A stretch of DNA of 64,000 bases. Source: Citreicoccus inhibens (GTDB lineage: Bacteria; Myxococcota; Myxococcia; Myxococcales; Myxococcaceae). Positions within the stretch are counted from its first letter, which is position 1, and each line of letters begins with the position of its first letter. Under the pieces are notes generated by a model that saw nothing but the letters and a program-made list of their open reading frames with translations, ran no database searches and was not told the origin of the DNA. A program made the position numbers and the translations under genes. Shown here one piece after another: positions 53,869 to 61,770 of the stretch. The stretch covers positions 17,616-81,615 of the forward strand of contig NZ_JAHNZT010000036.1 of NCBI RefSeq assembly GCF_019039035.1, given 5' to 3'.

Positions 53869-54453
53869 TCAGGGGTGCTGGCGAATCTCCTGGAGGAAGA
53901 GGTTGTCGAAGCCCTGTCCCTGGAGGGCCCGCGCGATGCGCTCGCTGATGAAGTAGCTCATGCGCTGCTCGGGGATGCGGAACAGATCCGGCGCCGCCTC
54001 CAGTCGCTGGGAATCAAAGACAAGCTCATCGATCCCCACGATTTGGTCGGGGTTCGAGGTCGCGTACTGGATGCGGCTGTGCTCACGGTCCAGGCACGGC
54101 ACCAGGGTCAAGGGATTGATGATCCAGTACTCCTGGCTGTGGAGCCGCCGCCGCTGGTTGTAGAGCGAGAAGCGCCGGTACTCGACGCCGCTGGGAGCGT
54201 GCTCCTTCAGGATGGTCATCAGCGCGGCATGGACGATGAGATACCCAATCGAGTTGCCGAGCAGCGTCGACAGCTTCAGCCCCGCGCTGTAGGGGCTCAA
54301 GTAGATGCGGGCGTCCTCCGGGTAGACGTCATCGGTGGAGTCGCCCTCCGCCAGTCGGAAGCCGAAGCCATCGAGCCCTTCGGGCTCCTCTTCGATGAAG
54401 ACGCGCTCCTTGTCCTGCTCGTCCCCCAGGGTGTCGACCTCGAAGTACCGCAT
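53869..54453 (-). CDS. Imm11 (DUF1629)-like immunity protein, unit A
   Basis: The 194-residue protein carries the element IINPLTLVPCLDREHSRIQY, which in Imm11/DUF1629 proteins is the conserved core ending in a Ser, followed by IVGIDELVFDSQRLEAAPDL and a helical C-terminus. It starts only 3 bp after the AHH nuclease stop, so the two are translated together, as expected for a toxin and its cognate immunity protein. Two diverged paralogues lie at 58717-59307 and 61771-62361, each next to its own AHH nuclease. Confidence 0.8.
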   Translation of the reverse strand: MRYFEVDTLGDEQDKERVFIEEEPEGLDGFGFRLAEGDSTDDVYPEDARIYLSPYSAGLKLSTLLGNSIGYLIVHAALMTILKEHAPSGVEYRRFSLYNQRRRLHSQEYWIINPLTLVPCLDREHSRIQYATSNPDQIVGIDELVFDSQRLEAAPDLFRIPEQRMSYFISERIARALQGQGFDNLFLQEIRQHP

Positions 54454-54456
54454 CCG

Positions 54457-55326
54457 CTATCGCCCACCCAGGTTCGAGAACTTCAGCTCGTCCATCGACT
54501 TGCCCTTCATGAAGGGCCCTGCCTGGGTGATGGCCTGGTAGATTTGTTGCGAGATGCGCACCACCTGCTCCTTCGCGAGCGCGTCGGGGGGGCCGGGGTG
54601 GTCCTCGCTCAGCTTCTGCTTCATGAGGCGTTTGTATTGGTTGATGACGGGGCGGAGCATCAGCCGTACTCGCCGGGAGTAGTCGGGGTGGTCGGCGATC
54701 TGTCGGCCCTGGAGCGGCTCGTGGGGCTGGGCCTCGTCTCCGAGCAGGTGCCGAGGGAGCCCGAGGGACGTCGCGACCTCGCGGTCCATGGGGAGGATGA
54801 TGAGGTTCTCCCGGTCGTTGAGGTTGTACTCCGCGCGGAGCAGCCCCTGGATGATCATGTCCGTGATGCGCGGGTCTTCTTTCCCCGCGGCGGTCAGTTC
54901 GTCATGCAGGACGGAGCGGGGGATGACGTGGTGCGCGTTGTGCCAGTACGGACGCGTCCAGCTCTCGGTGAAGTTGCGATGCAGCGAGACATCCCATTGG
55001 CCGGGCCGAGGCTTCTTCTTGTAGGGGAACTGGTTGCGCAGCGCGTAGTTGTTCGAGGGCGCTACGGACTTGGGTCCTCGATACGCGGCCGTGAAGAACA
55101 CGTCCGACGCCCCCGGCGCAGCGCTGACGCAGAGGCTCTTGTAGGCCGGGTAGTTGTAGAGGTGCCCATCCGCGAGCGCGTGCTCACGCGCGTGCCAGCG
55201 ATAAGAGCACGCGTGCCCCACGTCGTACTTGGTGTTCCAGGACCAAAGGCAGCCTTTGCCGCCGCCGCCGCCCTTGGATTGATGGAGCGCCTTGTAGTCT
55301 TCCTTCTTCACGTGGTCGCCGGACAT
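54457..55326 (-). CDS. AHH-family nuclease toxin, unit A
   Basis: The 289-residue protein has the HNH/Endo VII-type AHH nuclease core in its second half. WHNAHHVIP places the catalytic His pair at 132-133, followed by YNLNDRENLIILPMDREV with Asn174 and ADHPDYSRRV at 211-220. The N-terminal 120 residues form a separate module with Cys26 and Cys40, then SYRWHAREHALADGHLYN and GQWDV (109-113), shared with the two paralogues. There is no signal peptide. Such nucleases are effectors of polymorphic or type VI secretion systems and cut nucleic acid in rivals. It lies between a KS-like gene and two immunity genes. Confidence 0.85.
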   Translation of the reverse strand: MSGDHVKKEDYKALHQSKGGGGGKGCLWSWNTKYDVGHACSYRWHAREHALADGHLYNYPAYKSLCVSAAPGASDVFFTAAYRGPKSVAPSNNYALRNQFPYKKKPRPGQWDVSLHRNFTESWTRPYWHNAHHVIPRSVLHDELTAAGKEDPRITDMIIQGLLRAEYNLNDRENLIILPMDREVATSLGLPRHLLGDEAQPHEPLQGRQIADHPDYSRRVRLMLRPVINQYKRLMKQKLSEDHPGPPDALAKEQVVRISQQIYQAITQAGPFMKGKSMDELKFSNLGGR

Positions 55327-55344
55327 GGCTGGGTCTCCTCCAAC

Positions 55345-56460
55345 TCAAGAGGTGCTTCGCGCCGTGCCCGGCGTGTGGGGACTGACAAGCCGGAGCGCCG
55401 CCACGCGCCCGGACTCGGCGAGGGAGAGCACGATGGCCTCAGGGGCGCGCGCATAGCCTCGCGCGAACGCGCGCGCCGCGACGCAGATGCTCACGCCCCC
55501 GCTGGCCGCGCCGGTGTCTCCCAGAAAGAGCGCGGGCATCACGACGCGCGCCTCCGCCACCGTGGAGCCGAGGCGCGCCAGGGCGCTGCCGAACTCCCGC
55601 GCCCGCCATTCCTCACCGTTCAGGTCCACGAGGAGGTCGCCACGGAAGGGCGCGCGCGGGGGGAGCACGGCACTCAGGGCCTCCGCGAGCGCGATGCCAT
55701 CGCGGCGTCCATCCTTCGCTTCGAGGGGCCGGCGTGTATCCGTCAGGGCCAGGGTCTGCACCCAGGCATCCACCCGGCCCTGGCGAGTCTCGGCCGCGCG
55801 CGGTGCCTCCAGCAGCAGCGCGATTCCCGCCTCGCCCGGCATCAGCCCGACAGGGTGGTCGCCGTGCTTCAATCGCTGTCGGCTGGCGAGCCAATCGAGC
55901 GTGTCGGGCTCCAGGTAGGAATCCACCGCCACGATGAGGCAGCGCGCGGCGTGTCCGCCGGTGATGCTTCGCTCGGCGAACTCCAGCGCGGCCGCGACAC
56001 CGACATGGCCCTCGGGAAACGCGCGGATCCTCGTCCGGGGAATGGCGAGCCCCGTCACCTCCAGCACGGTCTCCGCGTAGTCTTGCTTCAGGAAGTCCAA
56101 CTCGATGGGCTCGTCGAGCACGGGATACCGTGCGGGCACGAGGCTGGGGGTCACCACCAACAGCTCACACGCGGACCAGAACGCGGCCTGCTCGGGCTCC
56201 GGCAACTGGCCATAGGCGATGAGATTTCGCACCGCGCGCTCGGCCAGACGCGCCCAGAGCCCCAAGAAGTGAAAGCCCTCGGTGACGCCGCGGACCGGGT
56301 GCCCGGTGACAGGAATCATCTCCCCGCTGTCCAGGTCCAGCACGTCCGTGCCGATGATGGGGGCGGCGCGCGTGATGCCCGCGCGGATGGCGGCACAGGC
56401 CGCCACGACGTCATGGCCGACGGATGACAGCATCCCCATGCTGGTGAGTGCCAACGTCAC
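55345..56460 (-). CDS. Ketoacyl-synthase-like protein lacking catalytic residues, unit A
   Basis: A GTG at 56460 with a GGGGGAG ribosome site gives 371 residues. The fold is thiolase/ketoacyl-synthase-like: TSMGMLSSVGHDVVAACAAI at the start, and GDTGAASGGVSICVAARAFA near the end. At the active-site positions the nucleophilic Cys turn is replaced (PEGHVGVAAALEFA), and the usual Gly-His-Thr becomes Gly-Asp-Thr, so it cannot condense acyl groups. Thiolase-like proteins next to PAAR-like genes and effectors are known from type VI loci, so an adaptor or loading role for the AHH nuclease is likely. It is divergent from the TS-N/PAAR-like pair. Confidence 0.75.
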   Translation of the reverse strand: MTLALTSMGMLSSVGHDVVAACAAIRAGITRAAPIIGTDVLDLDSGEMIPVTGHPVRGVTEGFHFLGLWARLAERAVRNLIAYGQLPEPEQAAFWSACELLVVTPSLVPARYPVLDEPIELDFLKQDYAETVLEVTGLAIPRTRIRAFPEGHVGVAAALEFAERSITGGHAARCLIVAVDSYLEPDTLDWLASRQRLKHGDHPVGLMPGEAGIALLLEAPRAAETRQGRVDAWVQTLALTDTRRPLEAKDGRRDGIALAEALSAVLPPRAPFRGDLLVDLNGEEWRAREFGSALARLGSTVAEARVVMPALFLGDTGAASGGVSICVAARAFARGYARAPEAIVLSLAESGRVAALRLVSPHTPGTARSTS

Positions 56461-56547
56461 CGCGACTCCCCCTGGCTGGACGCTCTTGATATCACGTCGC
56501 CGTGAAACCCGACAAGCGAGCGGACCGATTGAAACCCGCGAGGATCC

Positions 56548-57351
56548 ATGGCTCCTGATGAATCGCCGCTCGATGTGCTCAAGCGAATGCGTGTGCGCAG
56601 CGGGGCATCGCTCGCCGAGTGTTCGCAGGCCTTGAAGGCAGCGCAGGGGGACGCGAGGGCCGCCTTGAATGCCTTGGCGGAGGAGGGGCACACAGGAGGG
56701 CGGCCCGGATACGACGCGGAGGCGCCGCCAGGCACCTATGGCTTCGACGCGTATGCCGAGCGTGTCATCGACACCTGCGCGAGGGACATCCGCGCGACGG
56801 TGACGCCCGGTGCCGAGCCCATCCGCGCGGTGGTCTTGCATGCGCAGCAGGGCATCCCGGTGCGTCTGGTTCTGCTCTACACGGGCGCGACGGGGATGGA
56901 GGGGCAGCCATGGGTGAGCCTGGATGTGTCGCCCGCGTTCGCGCCCATTCCGTCGTCACAGGACGCGGAGGATCCGCTGCTGGAGACGTTCCGGTATCGC
57001 CACGGCTTCCAGGAGACGCGGCCCGACGTGGGCCTCTTCGACGAGGAGCCCGAGCTTGCGTGGGAGGAGTCCTCGCTGCCGGACCTGTTGTTCAGCCACG
57101 ACATGCTCCGCGCCGCGTCGGGAGTGGCGCGGGCGTTGGCGGCTGCGGGGTACGGGGTCGCCCCCGACTGCGCGGTGGCCTATGCGCGAGCGGACCTGCG
57201 CTTGAGTGACGCGGAGGACCAGTGGGCGCGAGTGCGCCGCCAGATGCAGGCGTTGTTCACGGGCCAGGACGCGGTGCGGGCCTTCGCGGAGCTCTGTTAC
57301 GCGGGGGATGAGGCTCGGCGGCGCGTGGAGGCGCTCGCGCGGGGCGGGTGA
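56548..57351 (+). CDS. Protein with N-terminal TS-N/UBA-like domain, unit A
   Basis: The ATG at 56548 (ribosome site gcgagga) gives 267 residues. Residues 8-47 (LKRMRVRSGASLAECSQALK, continuing to AALNALAEEG) closely resemble the N-terminal UBA-type domain of elongation factor Ts. The remaining 210 residues show no family I know. They contain a beta segment (IRAVVLHAQQGIPVRLVLLY), an acidic stretch and a helical C-terminus. There is no signal peptide. The gene lies 73 bp upstream of the DUF4150 PAAR-like gene and is probably co-transcribed with it, so it may be a chaperone for the effector set. Unit B has lost this gene. Confidence 0.65.
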   Translation: MAPDESPLDVLKRMRVRSGASLAECSQALKAAQGDARAALNALAEEGHTGGRPGYDAEAPPGTYGFDAYAERVIDTCARDIRATVTPGAEPIRAVVLHAQQGIPVRLVLLYTGATGMEGQPWVSLDVSPAFAPIPSSQDAEDPLLETFRYRHGFQETRPDVGLFDEEPELAWEESSLPDLLFSHDMLRAASGVARALAAAGYGVAPDCAVAYARADLRLSDAEDQWARVRRQMQALFTGQDAVRAFAELCYAGDEARRRVEALARGG

Positions 57352-57424
57352 CGGAGCGCCCTGGCGGGTACTCGCCTGGGAGAGGGGGAGCGGAGTAGGT
57401 TCCTGGGTTGTGGGGAGGGACGCC

Positions 57425-57889
57425 ATGGCCGTCAATACCGGTGTGAACAAGATGTCGGTGGTGACCAAGGACAGCGGGGGTGTTTCCACGGCGTTCCCGG
57501 ACGTGTGCAAGACGCCGAGCCCGGCGGGACCGGTGCCCATTCCCTATCCGAACGTGGCGCAGTCCTCGGACACGGACCAGGGGACGAAGACGGTCTCCGT
57601 GGAGGGCAATCCCGTGTGCGTGAAGGACTCGAACTTCAAGACGAGCAGCGGTGACGAAGCGGGGACGGCGGGCGGCGGGGTGGCGTCGAGCAAGACGAAG
57701 GGCAAGGCGGAGTTCGTGAACTTCTCCTTCGACGTGAAGTTCGAAGGCAAGAACGTGGCGCGCGCGATGGACCTGATGCTCCACAACGACAAGAACACGC
57801 CGCCCTTTCCCGTCATCCAGGGCCCCGTGGTGGCGCTCGGCAAGGACAAGGACAAGTGCAACTGCCTCATCTGTGAGAAGGAGCTCTGA
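57425..57889 (+). CDS. DUF4150 PAAR-like protein, intact copy
   Basis: The ATG at 57425 gives 154 residues. The pattern TAFPDVCKTPSPAGPVPIPYPN is diagnostic of DUF4150/PAAR-like proteins, in which the Pro/Cys/Asp residues build the small beta tip. The C-terminal segment ends in KDKDKCNCLICEKEL. PAAR and PAAR-like proteins cap the VgrG spike of type VI secretion systems and carry effectors. This is the only complete copy in the window. Its last 215 coding bases recur almost unchanged at 61527. The four leftward genes of unit B end tail-to-tail with it. Confidence 0.85.
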   Translation: MAVNTGVNKMSVVTKDSGGVSTAFPDVCKTPSPAGPVPIPYPNVAQSSDTDQGTKTVSVEGNPVCVKDSNFKTSSGDEAGTAGGGVASSKTKGKAEFVNFSFDVKFEGKNVARAMDLMLHNDKNTPPFPVIQGPVVALGKDKDKCNCLICEKEL

Positions 57890-57912
57890 GCCTCGGGGCG
57901 ATGCCGTGCGTG
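57675..57912 (+). repeat. 238-bp direct repeat, copy 1 (3' end of intact PAAR-like gene)
   Basis: Bases 57675-57912 match 61527-61764 with two mismatches, one in each of the codon contexts ggcaag/gggaag and gagctc/gagatc. The match covers the last 215 bp of the PAAR-like coding region and 23 bp beyond its stop, then ends sharply on both sides. The offset is 3852 bp. Confidence 0.95.
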
Positions 57913-57920
57913 ACGAACCG

Positions 57921-58691
57921 CTACGCGAGCATGTTCCTCCAAACATCTTCGCGGTAGCGAAGTAGCGGTGGCTCACAGGCCACTGTGGGAACGGACAGGT
58001 AGTGGCCTGACGGGGTCAGACCTCTTGAGAGTGCAAGTCGCACGAGTGCGACGCCCTCTACGGAGAGATACCCTTCGGTTGAAAGGCTCTCTTCTGCGGC
58101 GGCCTCTTGGTCACGCATCTTCTGAACGCGCATGTTTCGCTCCTCCATCATGTTTGAGAGCGCCTCATCGAATCCGGCGCTGTCCGATGCCAGGAATGCG
58201 CGACACACGGTCAGCCGTATGTCCTGGGTGCCTTCAAGGATGGTCTCATAGTGCTCAAGGAGATTGAGACCTTCATTCACAGACATCCCCTGAAAGAAGA
58301 AGTCCATCAGGAAGCGGACGAAAAGGAAGTCCTCCTCGTACTCTCGAGCCCTGTCGGGGCAGCGCGGTGAGTGGCGTGCCAGTTCACGGGCCGCTTCGAT
58401 ATCCTCGCACGCTACGGCGTCGAAGAAGGGGGCCGAACGACTGGTCAGCTTCTGGGAGTCGGGTGCGGAGCGCAGGAAGTATGCGAAGGCACGCGCGCTC
58501 GCATGCAGGCACTCGTGAAAGCGGGTCGCCGTTCCAGACATCAACAGGGAGCCGATTCCGGCGATACGAAAATTCTGACTGAACTGGAGGGCTTCCTTCA
58601 GTCCTCCCTGGCCGGCGGTGAATGCAGCAAGTTTCTCCTCGTTGTCGCCGAGCGCGTTGTCAATGAAGACAGACAAGAATTTTGATGCCAA
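57921..58691 (-). CDS. Imm49-like immunity protein, unit B
   Basis: The 256-residue protein is paralogous to the unit A Imm49-like gene: SRSAPFFDAVACEDIEAARE, AREYEEDFLFVRFLMDFFFQ and RLTVCRAFLASDSAGFDEAL align directly. Its stop lies 31 bp from the stop of the PAAR-like gene, tail to tail. It is the last gene of the leftward unit B set, 25 bp after the Imm11-like stop. Base composition is lower in GC than unit A, in line with later transfer. Confidence 0.8.
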   Translation of the reverse strand: MASKFLSVFIDNALGDNEEKLAAFTAGQGGLKEALQFSQNFRIAGIGSLLMSGTATRFHECLHASARAFAYFLRSAPDSQKLTSRSAPFFDAVACEDIEAARELARHSPRCPDRAREYEEDFLFVRFLMDFFFQGMSVNEGLNLLEHYETILEGTQDIRLTVCRAFLASDSAGFDEALSNMMEERNMRVQKMRDQEAAAEESLSTEGYLSVEGVALVRLALSRGLTPSGHYLSVPTVACEPPLLRYREDVWRNMLA

Positions 58692-58716
58692 TGCGGCCCC
58701 CTTTCTCCTGGATGGG

Positions 58717-59307
58717 TCAGGCTTGCGCCGTAGACACCAAGAGTTCGCGCAGCACCATGTTGGTGAACCCTTGGGACTGGAGCGCGTGCGCCAGGAGTTC
58801 GTTCACCACGTAGTGTTGACGCGCTTGCTGGAGGCGGAAGAGACCGGGGACGTCCTTCAGTTTCTCCGCGGCGAGCACCAGCTTGCGGATGCCGACGATG
58901 GCGCCACTGCGATGGTACTTGATGTCACTGGCTCGTGTGTCGAGTCCATCAACGCTTGTGAGCGGGTTGATGAAGAAGTAGTCCTGGCTGCGAATGCGAC
59001 CCCGATGATCGACGAGCGTGAACGGTAGATACTCGATGGTCGTCTGCGGCGTGTATTGCGCGATGATCTCCTTCATCGCGCTTGACACGATGAGGTAGTT
59101 GAAGCTGTTGCCCAGTACCGATGAAAGTTGAATGCCAGTGCGCTCTTCGCTGGACTGAACTTTCACCTCCACGGGATAGGAGTCCGCGATGGGTTCGCCA
59201 GCGGCGATGCAATACCCGTCCAGTCCCACCGTTTCCGGCTCCTGATCCAGGAAGAGAAGTTCGGAATTGTTCAGGTCGCCCGAGGTTTCAAGTTTAAAGA
59301 ATCTCAT
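58717..59307 (-). CDS. Imm11 (DUF1629)-like immunity protein, unit B
   Basis: The 196-residue protein shares the core FINPLTSVDGLDTRASDIKY followed by IVGIRKLVLAAEKLKDVPGL with its unit A paralogue. Its ATG overlaps the stop of the AHH nuclease gene by 4 bp (ATGA), the classic toxin-immunity coupling. Codon use is visibly less GC-rich: the 60 bases 59281-59340 around its start contain 26 G/C. It probably neutralises the nuclease of unit B specifically. Confidence 0.8.
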   Translation of the reverse strand: MRFFKLETSGDLNNSELLFLDQEPETVGLDGYCIAAGEPIADSYPVEVKVQSSEERTGIQLSSVLGNSFNYLIVSSAMKEIIAQYTPQTTIEYLPFTLVDHRGRIRSQDYFFINPLTSVDGLDTRASDIKYHRSGAIVGIRKLVLAAEKLKDVPGLFRLQQARQHYVVNELLAHALQSQGFTNMVLRELLVSTAQA

Positions 59308-60164
59308 GGTGCTCTGTTGAGGAGTGAATCAAGCGTTCCAGTATAGCCTGGAGTGCTCCCCTCGCGCTCTGATTGGCTCTGGCGCGCGGTGATTTGAGCA
59401 TAGAGTTCATGGGACAGCTCTTCGATCTGCTCCTTGGCCAGTTCGTGCGCGAGCTTCGTGTGCTCCTTCTCCTTGCGGACGTATTTTCGCAGCTCCCCTT
59501 CGTAGGTGCGCATGATGGCGTCGAGGCGAATCGAGACATAGTCGCTGTACGCACGATGGTCGCGATACAGGAACGTTGCCAGGTGGCGAGGGAGATTCAG
59601 TGCCCCGGCCACCTTCCGGTCCATAGGGAGGATGACCATGTTGAGCTTGTGGTTCAGATTGTACCCGGCTCGGGCCAGGCCTCGGCGGATGATAAGTGTG
59701 GCGTTCGGGAACTTCTTCTCAAGCTTGTTGATGGCAACGCGAAGTTGGCTATTGGTGACGACGTGATGTCCGTTGTGGAGATAGGGGGTCCGATAGTCCC
59801 ATTTGAAGTTCTTGCTGGCCCCGGATTCAGAGACGTCCCAGTCGCCCTGGTGTGGCGCTTTGAGCAGGAAACGATAGCCCTCGGGGAAGATGGGATACAA
59901 AGCGCCGCTCTTGCTCGTGTAATTGCGCATCGCATCGGTGCGGACATCCTTGCCTCGTGCGAGTTTCTTGTATGCGGGCCAATTGTAGAGATGAGAATGA
60001 TCGAGGGCATGCTTGTAGGCTTGCCAGCGATGAGAGCAAGTCACAGGTTCCCAAGCCGCGACATGACGGTTGAGGCATCGTCCTCCTTCCGTCGTATTCT
60101 TGCTGCTGACGTGAATCCTGTTGGCGACGTCCTCTTCATGCTGCTCAGTCGAAGCATCCGACAT
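59304..60164 (-). CDS. AHH-family nuclease toxin, unit B (GHH variant)
   Basis: The 286-residue paralogue has the nuclease core LHNGHHVVTNSQL, where Gly replaces the Ala of the AHH motif and His133-His134 remain. Then come LNMVILPMDRKVAGALNLP and DHRAYSDYVS. The N-terminal module again has paired Cys (30 and 43) followed by SHRWQAYKHALDHSHLYN and GDWDV at 107-111. It overlaps the Imm11-like gene by 4 bp and starts 3 bp after the KS-like stop, so all four unit B genes form one operon. It is a nucleic-acid-cutting effector by family. Confidence 0.82.
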   Translation of the reverse strand: MSDASTEQHEEDVANRIHVSSKNTTEGGRCLNRHVAAWEPVTCSHRWQAYKHALDHSHLYNWPAYKKLARGKDVRTDAMRNYTSKSGALYPIFPEGYRFLLKAPHQGDWDVSESGASKNFKWDYRTPYLHNGHHVVTNSQLRVAINKLEKKFPNATLIIRRGLARAGYNLNHKLNMVILPMDRKVAGALNLPRHLATFLYRDHRAYSDYVSIRLDAIMRTYEGELRKYVRKEKEHTKLAHELAKEQIEELSHELYAQITARQSQSEREGSTPGYTGTLDSLLNRAP

Positions 60165-60167
60165 GAC

Positions 60168-61268
60168 TCACCTCTTCATCGAAAGGCGCAAGGCACCGAC
60201 GTGTCCTCGCTCAGAACTGGAAACGACCAGAATCTGCTCGGCGCGAGCATAGCCCCGCCTCAATGCCATCGCGGCGACGCACACGCTGACCATCGCGCTC
60301 GAGGTGCCCGTATCTCCCAATGAAGTTGCAGGCATCATGACATGAAGAGCGTCAGAGATGCTGCGTGCCAACCTGACTCTGGCATAGCCCCACTCAGTGG
60401 CTCGCCAATTCTCACCATTGAGATCGGAGACGATGCTTCCCGTGAAGGGCTCTCGGCGCGCGGTGCCGCCCAGTGCCTCAGCCAGGGACGCCGCCAGCAT
60501 GGCGCCCACATTGGGTTTTCGACTGAAGAAGTGGCAGGGCTCTTCTCGGACCGCTGCTCCCAGGACTGGGAAGCACATGGGAGGATTCCTGCGGCGAGCG
60601 CTCGTGGCGGTTTCGAGAAGGAGGCAGGCACCTGCTTCGCCTGGCATCAAGCCGCAAGGGACTTCGGGAGTCTTGATTCTCCGAGCTGACATGAGCCAAT
60701 CAAGCGTCAGCGGATCGCAATACGAATCGGCGGCGATCACGATCAATCGCTCGAGTCCGCGCTGCGACATCCAGTGACTGCCCTGTGAAATTGCATGAAT
60801 GGTTCCTGCTGGTCCCTGTCTCAACAGGCCAACGTTGTTGAGGTCGATGGGGAGCTTCAGGGCCGCGAGCAGCGGATGTAGATAGGCCATTCGGATGGGC
60901 TCATCCGAGCTGGGCGCCTCGGTCGGCTCACTGCCGAATCGCTCGTCGTGGTACGGCGTGACCACGAGCAGCCCGGTTGCTTGCCAGAACGAGGTTGGGG
61001 TGCGGTCTGGAATTGCGCCTTGGCGAAGCAAGTCGGCCACAGCCCCACGCGCTAGCTGAATCCACCTGCCTATGAGCGTGAAGCCGTCGGTGAGTCCACG
61101 GATGGGATGACCAACGAGAGGCTCCATCTCCTCTGTGTCTTCGTCCAGTACCTGGAAATATGTGAGTGGGCGAGGGCGGACAATGCCCGCGCGGATCGCC
61201 GCACAAGAAGTGGTGACGTCTCGCCCTACGGATGAGATGAGCCCCAGACTGGTGATGGCGAGATCCAA
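60168..61268 (-). CDS. Ketoacyl-synthase-like protein lacking catalytic residues, unit B
   Basis: The best start is a TTG at 61268 with a GGGGG ribosome site, giving 366 residues, close to the 371 of the unit A copy; no ATG fits. It begins LDLAITSLGLISSVGRDVTT and ends with SLGDTGTSSAMVSVCVAAMA. As in unit A, the nucleophile region (LRQGPAGTIHAISQGSHW) lacks Cys and the catalytic His is replaced by Asp in Gly-Asp-Thr. It therefore appears to be a non-enzymatic partner of the downstream nuclease. The two copies are clearly homologous but strongly diverged. Confidence 0.75.
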   Translation of the reverse strand: MDLAITSLGLISSVGRDVTTSCAAIRAGIVRPRPLTYFQVLDEDTEEMEPLVGHPIRGLTDGFTLIGRWIQLARGAVADLLRQGAIPDRTPTSFWQATGLLVVTPYHDERFGSEPTEAPSSDEPIRMAYLHPLLAALKLPIDLNNVGLLRQGPAGTIHAISQGSHWMSQRGLERLIVIAADSYCDPLTLDWLMSARRIKTPEVPCGLMPGEAGACLLLETATSARRRNPPMCFPVLGAAVREEPCHFFSRKPNVGAMLAASLAEALGGTARREPFTGSIVSDLNGENWRATEWGYARVRLARSISDALHVMMPATSLGDTGTSSAMVSVCVAAMALRRGYARAEQILVVSSSERGHVGALRLSMKR

Positions 61269-61526
61269 AGTGCCCCCGCAGAAGATAGGACAAGTGCCCG
61301 CGTGCCATCTCCGGGGGCGAACCGGTTTCGACGGAATCTCTTGAATGTGCTGCCACCATGGAGAGCCTTCAGCAGTGGTCACTGTCCGCGTTGTGGAGAA
61401 TTCGCTGTTCCGGAGCCGTCCGGGTCCGATTCTCGCGAGTGAATGGCACGAAAGTGAATGGCACGAAGTGGGTGTTCCTGGCGCGCACAGGTAGAGCGTT
61501 GACTACGGCACAGTGCCTCTCGGTCT
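61269..61526. other. Spacer between unit B and the PAAR-like remnant
   Basis: These 258 bp separate the KS-like start from the truncated PAAR-like tail. In unit A the equivalent place holds the TS-N gene and the 5' part of the PAAR-like gene, about 1.2 kb, which are missing here. A frame is open into the remnant from 61358 but has no recognisable content. The spacer holds a 14-bp direct repeat and must include the promoter of the unit B operon. Confidence 0.6.
61439..61467 (+). repeat. 14-bp tandem direct repeat
   Basis: gtgaatggcacgaa occurs at 61439-61452 and again at 61454-61467, separated by one base. It lies 60 bp before the left edge of the 238-bp repeat copy 2, in the stretch where the PAAR-like gene was truncated. 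It may be a scar of the rearrangement or a regulatory site. Confidence 0.8.
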
Positions 61527-61741
61527 GCGGGGTGGCGTCGAGCAAGACGAAGGGCAAGGCGGAGTTCGTGAACTTCTCCTTCGACGTGAAGTTCGAAGGG
61601 AAGAACGTGGCGCGCGCGATGGACCTGATGCTCCACAACGACAAGAACACGCCGCCCTTTCCCGTCATCCAGGGCCCCGTGGTGGCGCTCGGCAAGGACA
61701 AGGACAAGTGCAACTGCCTCATCTGTGAGAAGGAGATCTGA
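61527..61741 (+). pseudogene. 3' fragment of DUF4150 PAAR-like gene
   Basis: The frame encodes the last 71 residues of the PAAR-like protein (from GVASSKTKGKAEFVNFSFDV to KCNCLICEKEI) with one residue changed at the end. The diagnostic N-terminal half with the CKTPSPAGPVPIPYPN tip is absent. An ATG in frame at 61358 could give a 127-residue hybrid, but its first 57 residues look like random sequence. It is best read as a displaced tail left by cassette insertion, though a tail used as a recombination donor is possible. Confidence 0.85.
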
Positions 61742-61764
61742 GCCTCGGGGCGATGCCGTGCGTG
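61527..61764 (+). repeat. 238-bp direct repeat, copy 2
   Basis: Matches 57675-57912 with two mismatches. The two copies enclose 3614 bp that contain the whole unit B operon. Beyond 61764 the sequence turns directly into the unit C immunity gene, whose stop is 6 bp away. Confidence 0.95.
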
Positions 61765-61770
61765 GGTTGA

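Noticed and set aside
53803..56427. 874-codon open frame on the plus strand across unit A
   Set aside because: Antisense of the Imm11-like, AHH and KS-like genes, which have recognisable domains and coupled starts; the long frame has none.
55345..61268. Ketoacyl-synthase-like genes as part of a polyketide or fatty-acid cluster
   Set aside because: Catalytic Cys and His are missing, no acyl carrier protein, acyltransferase or reductase is nearby, and both copies sit beside toxin-immunity genes.
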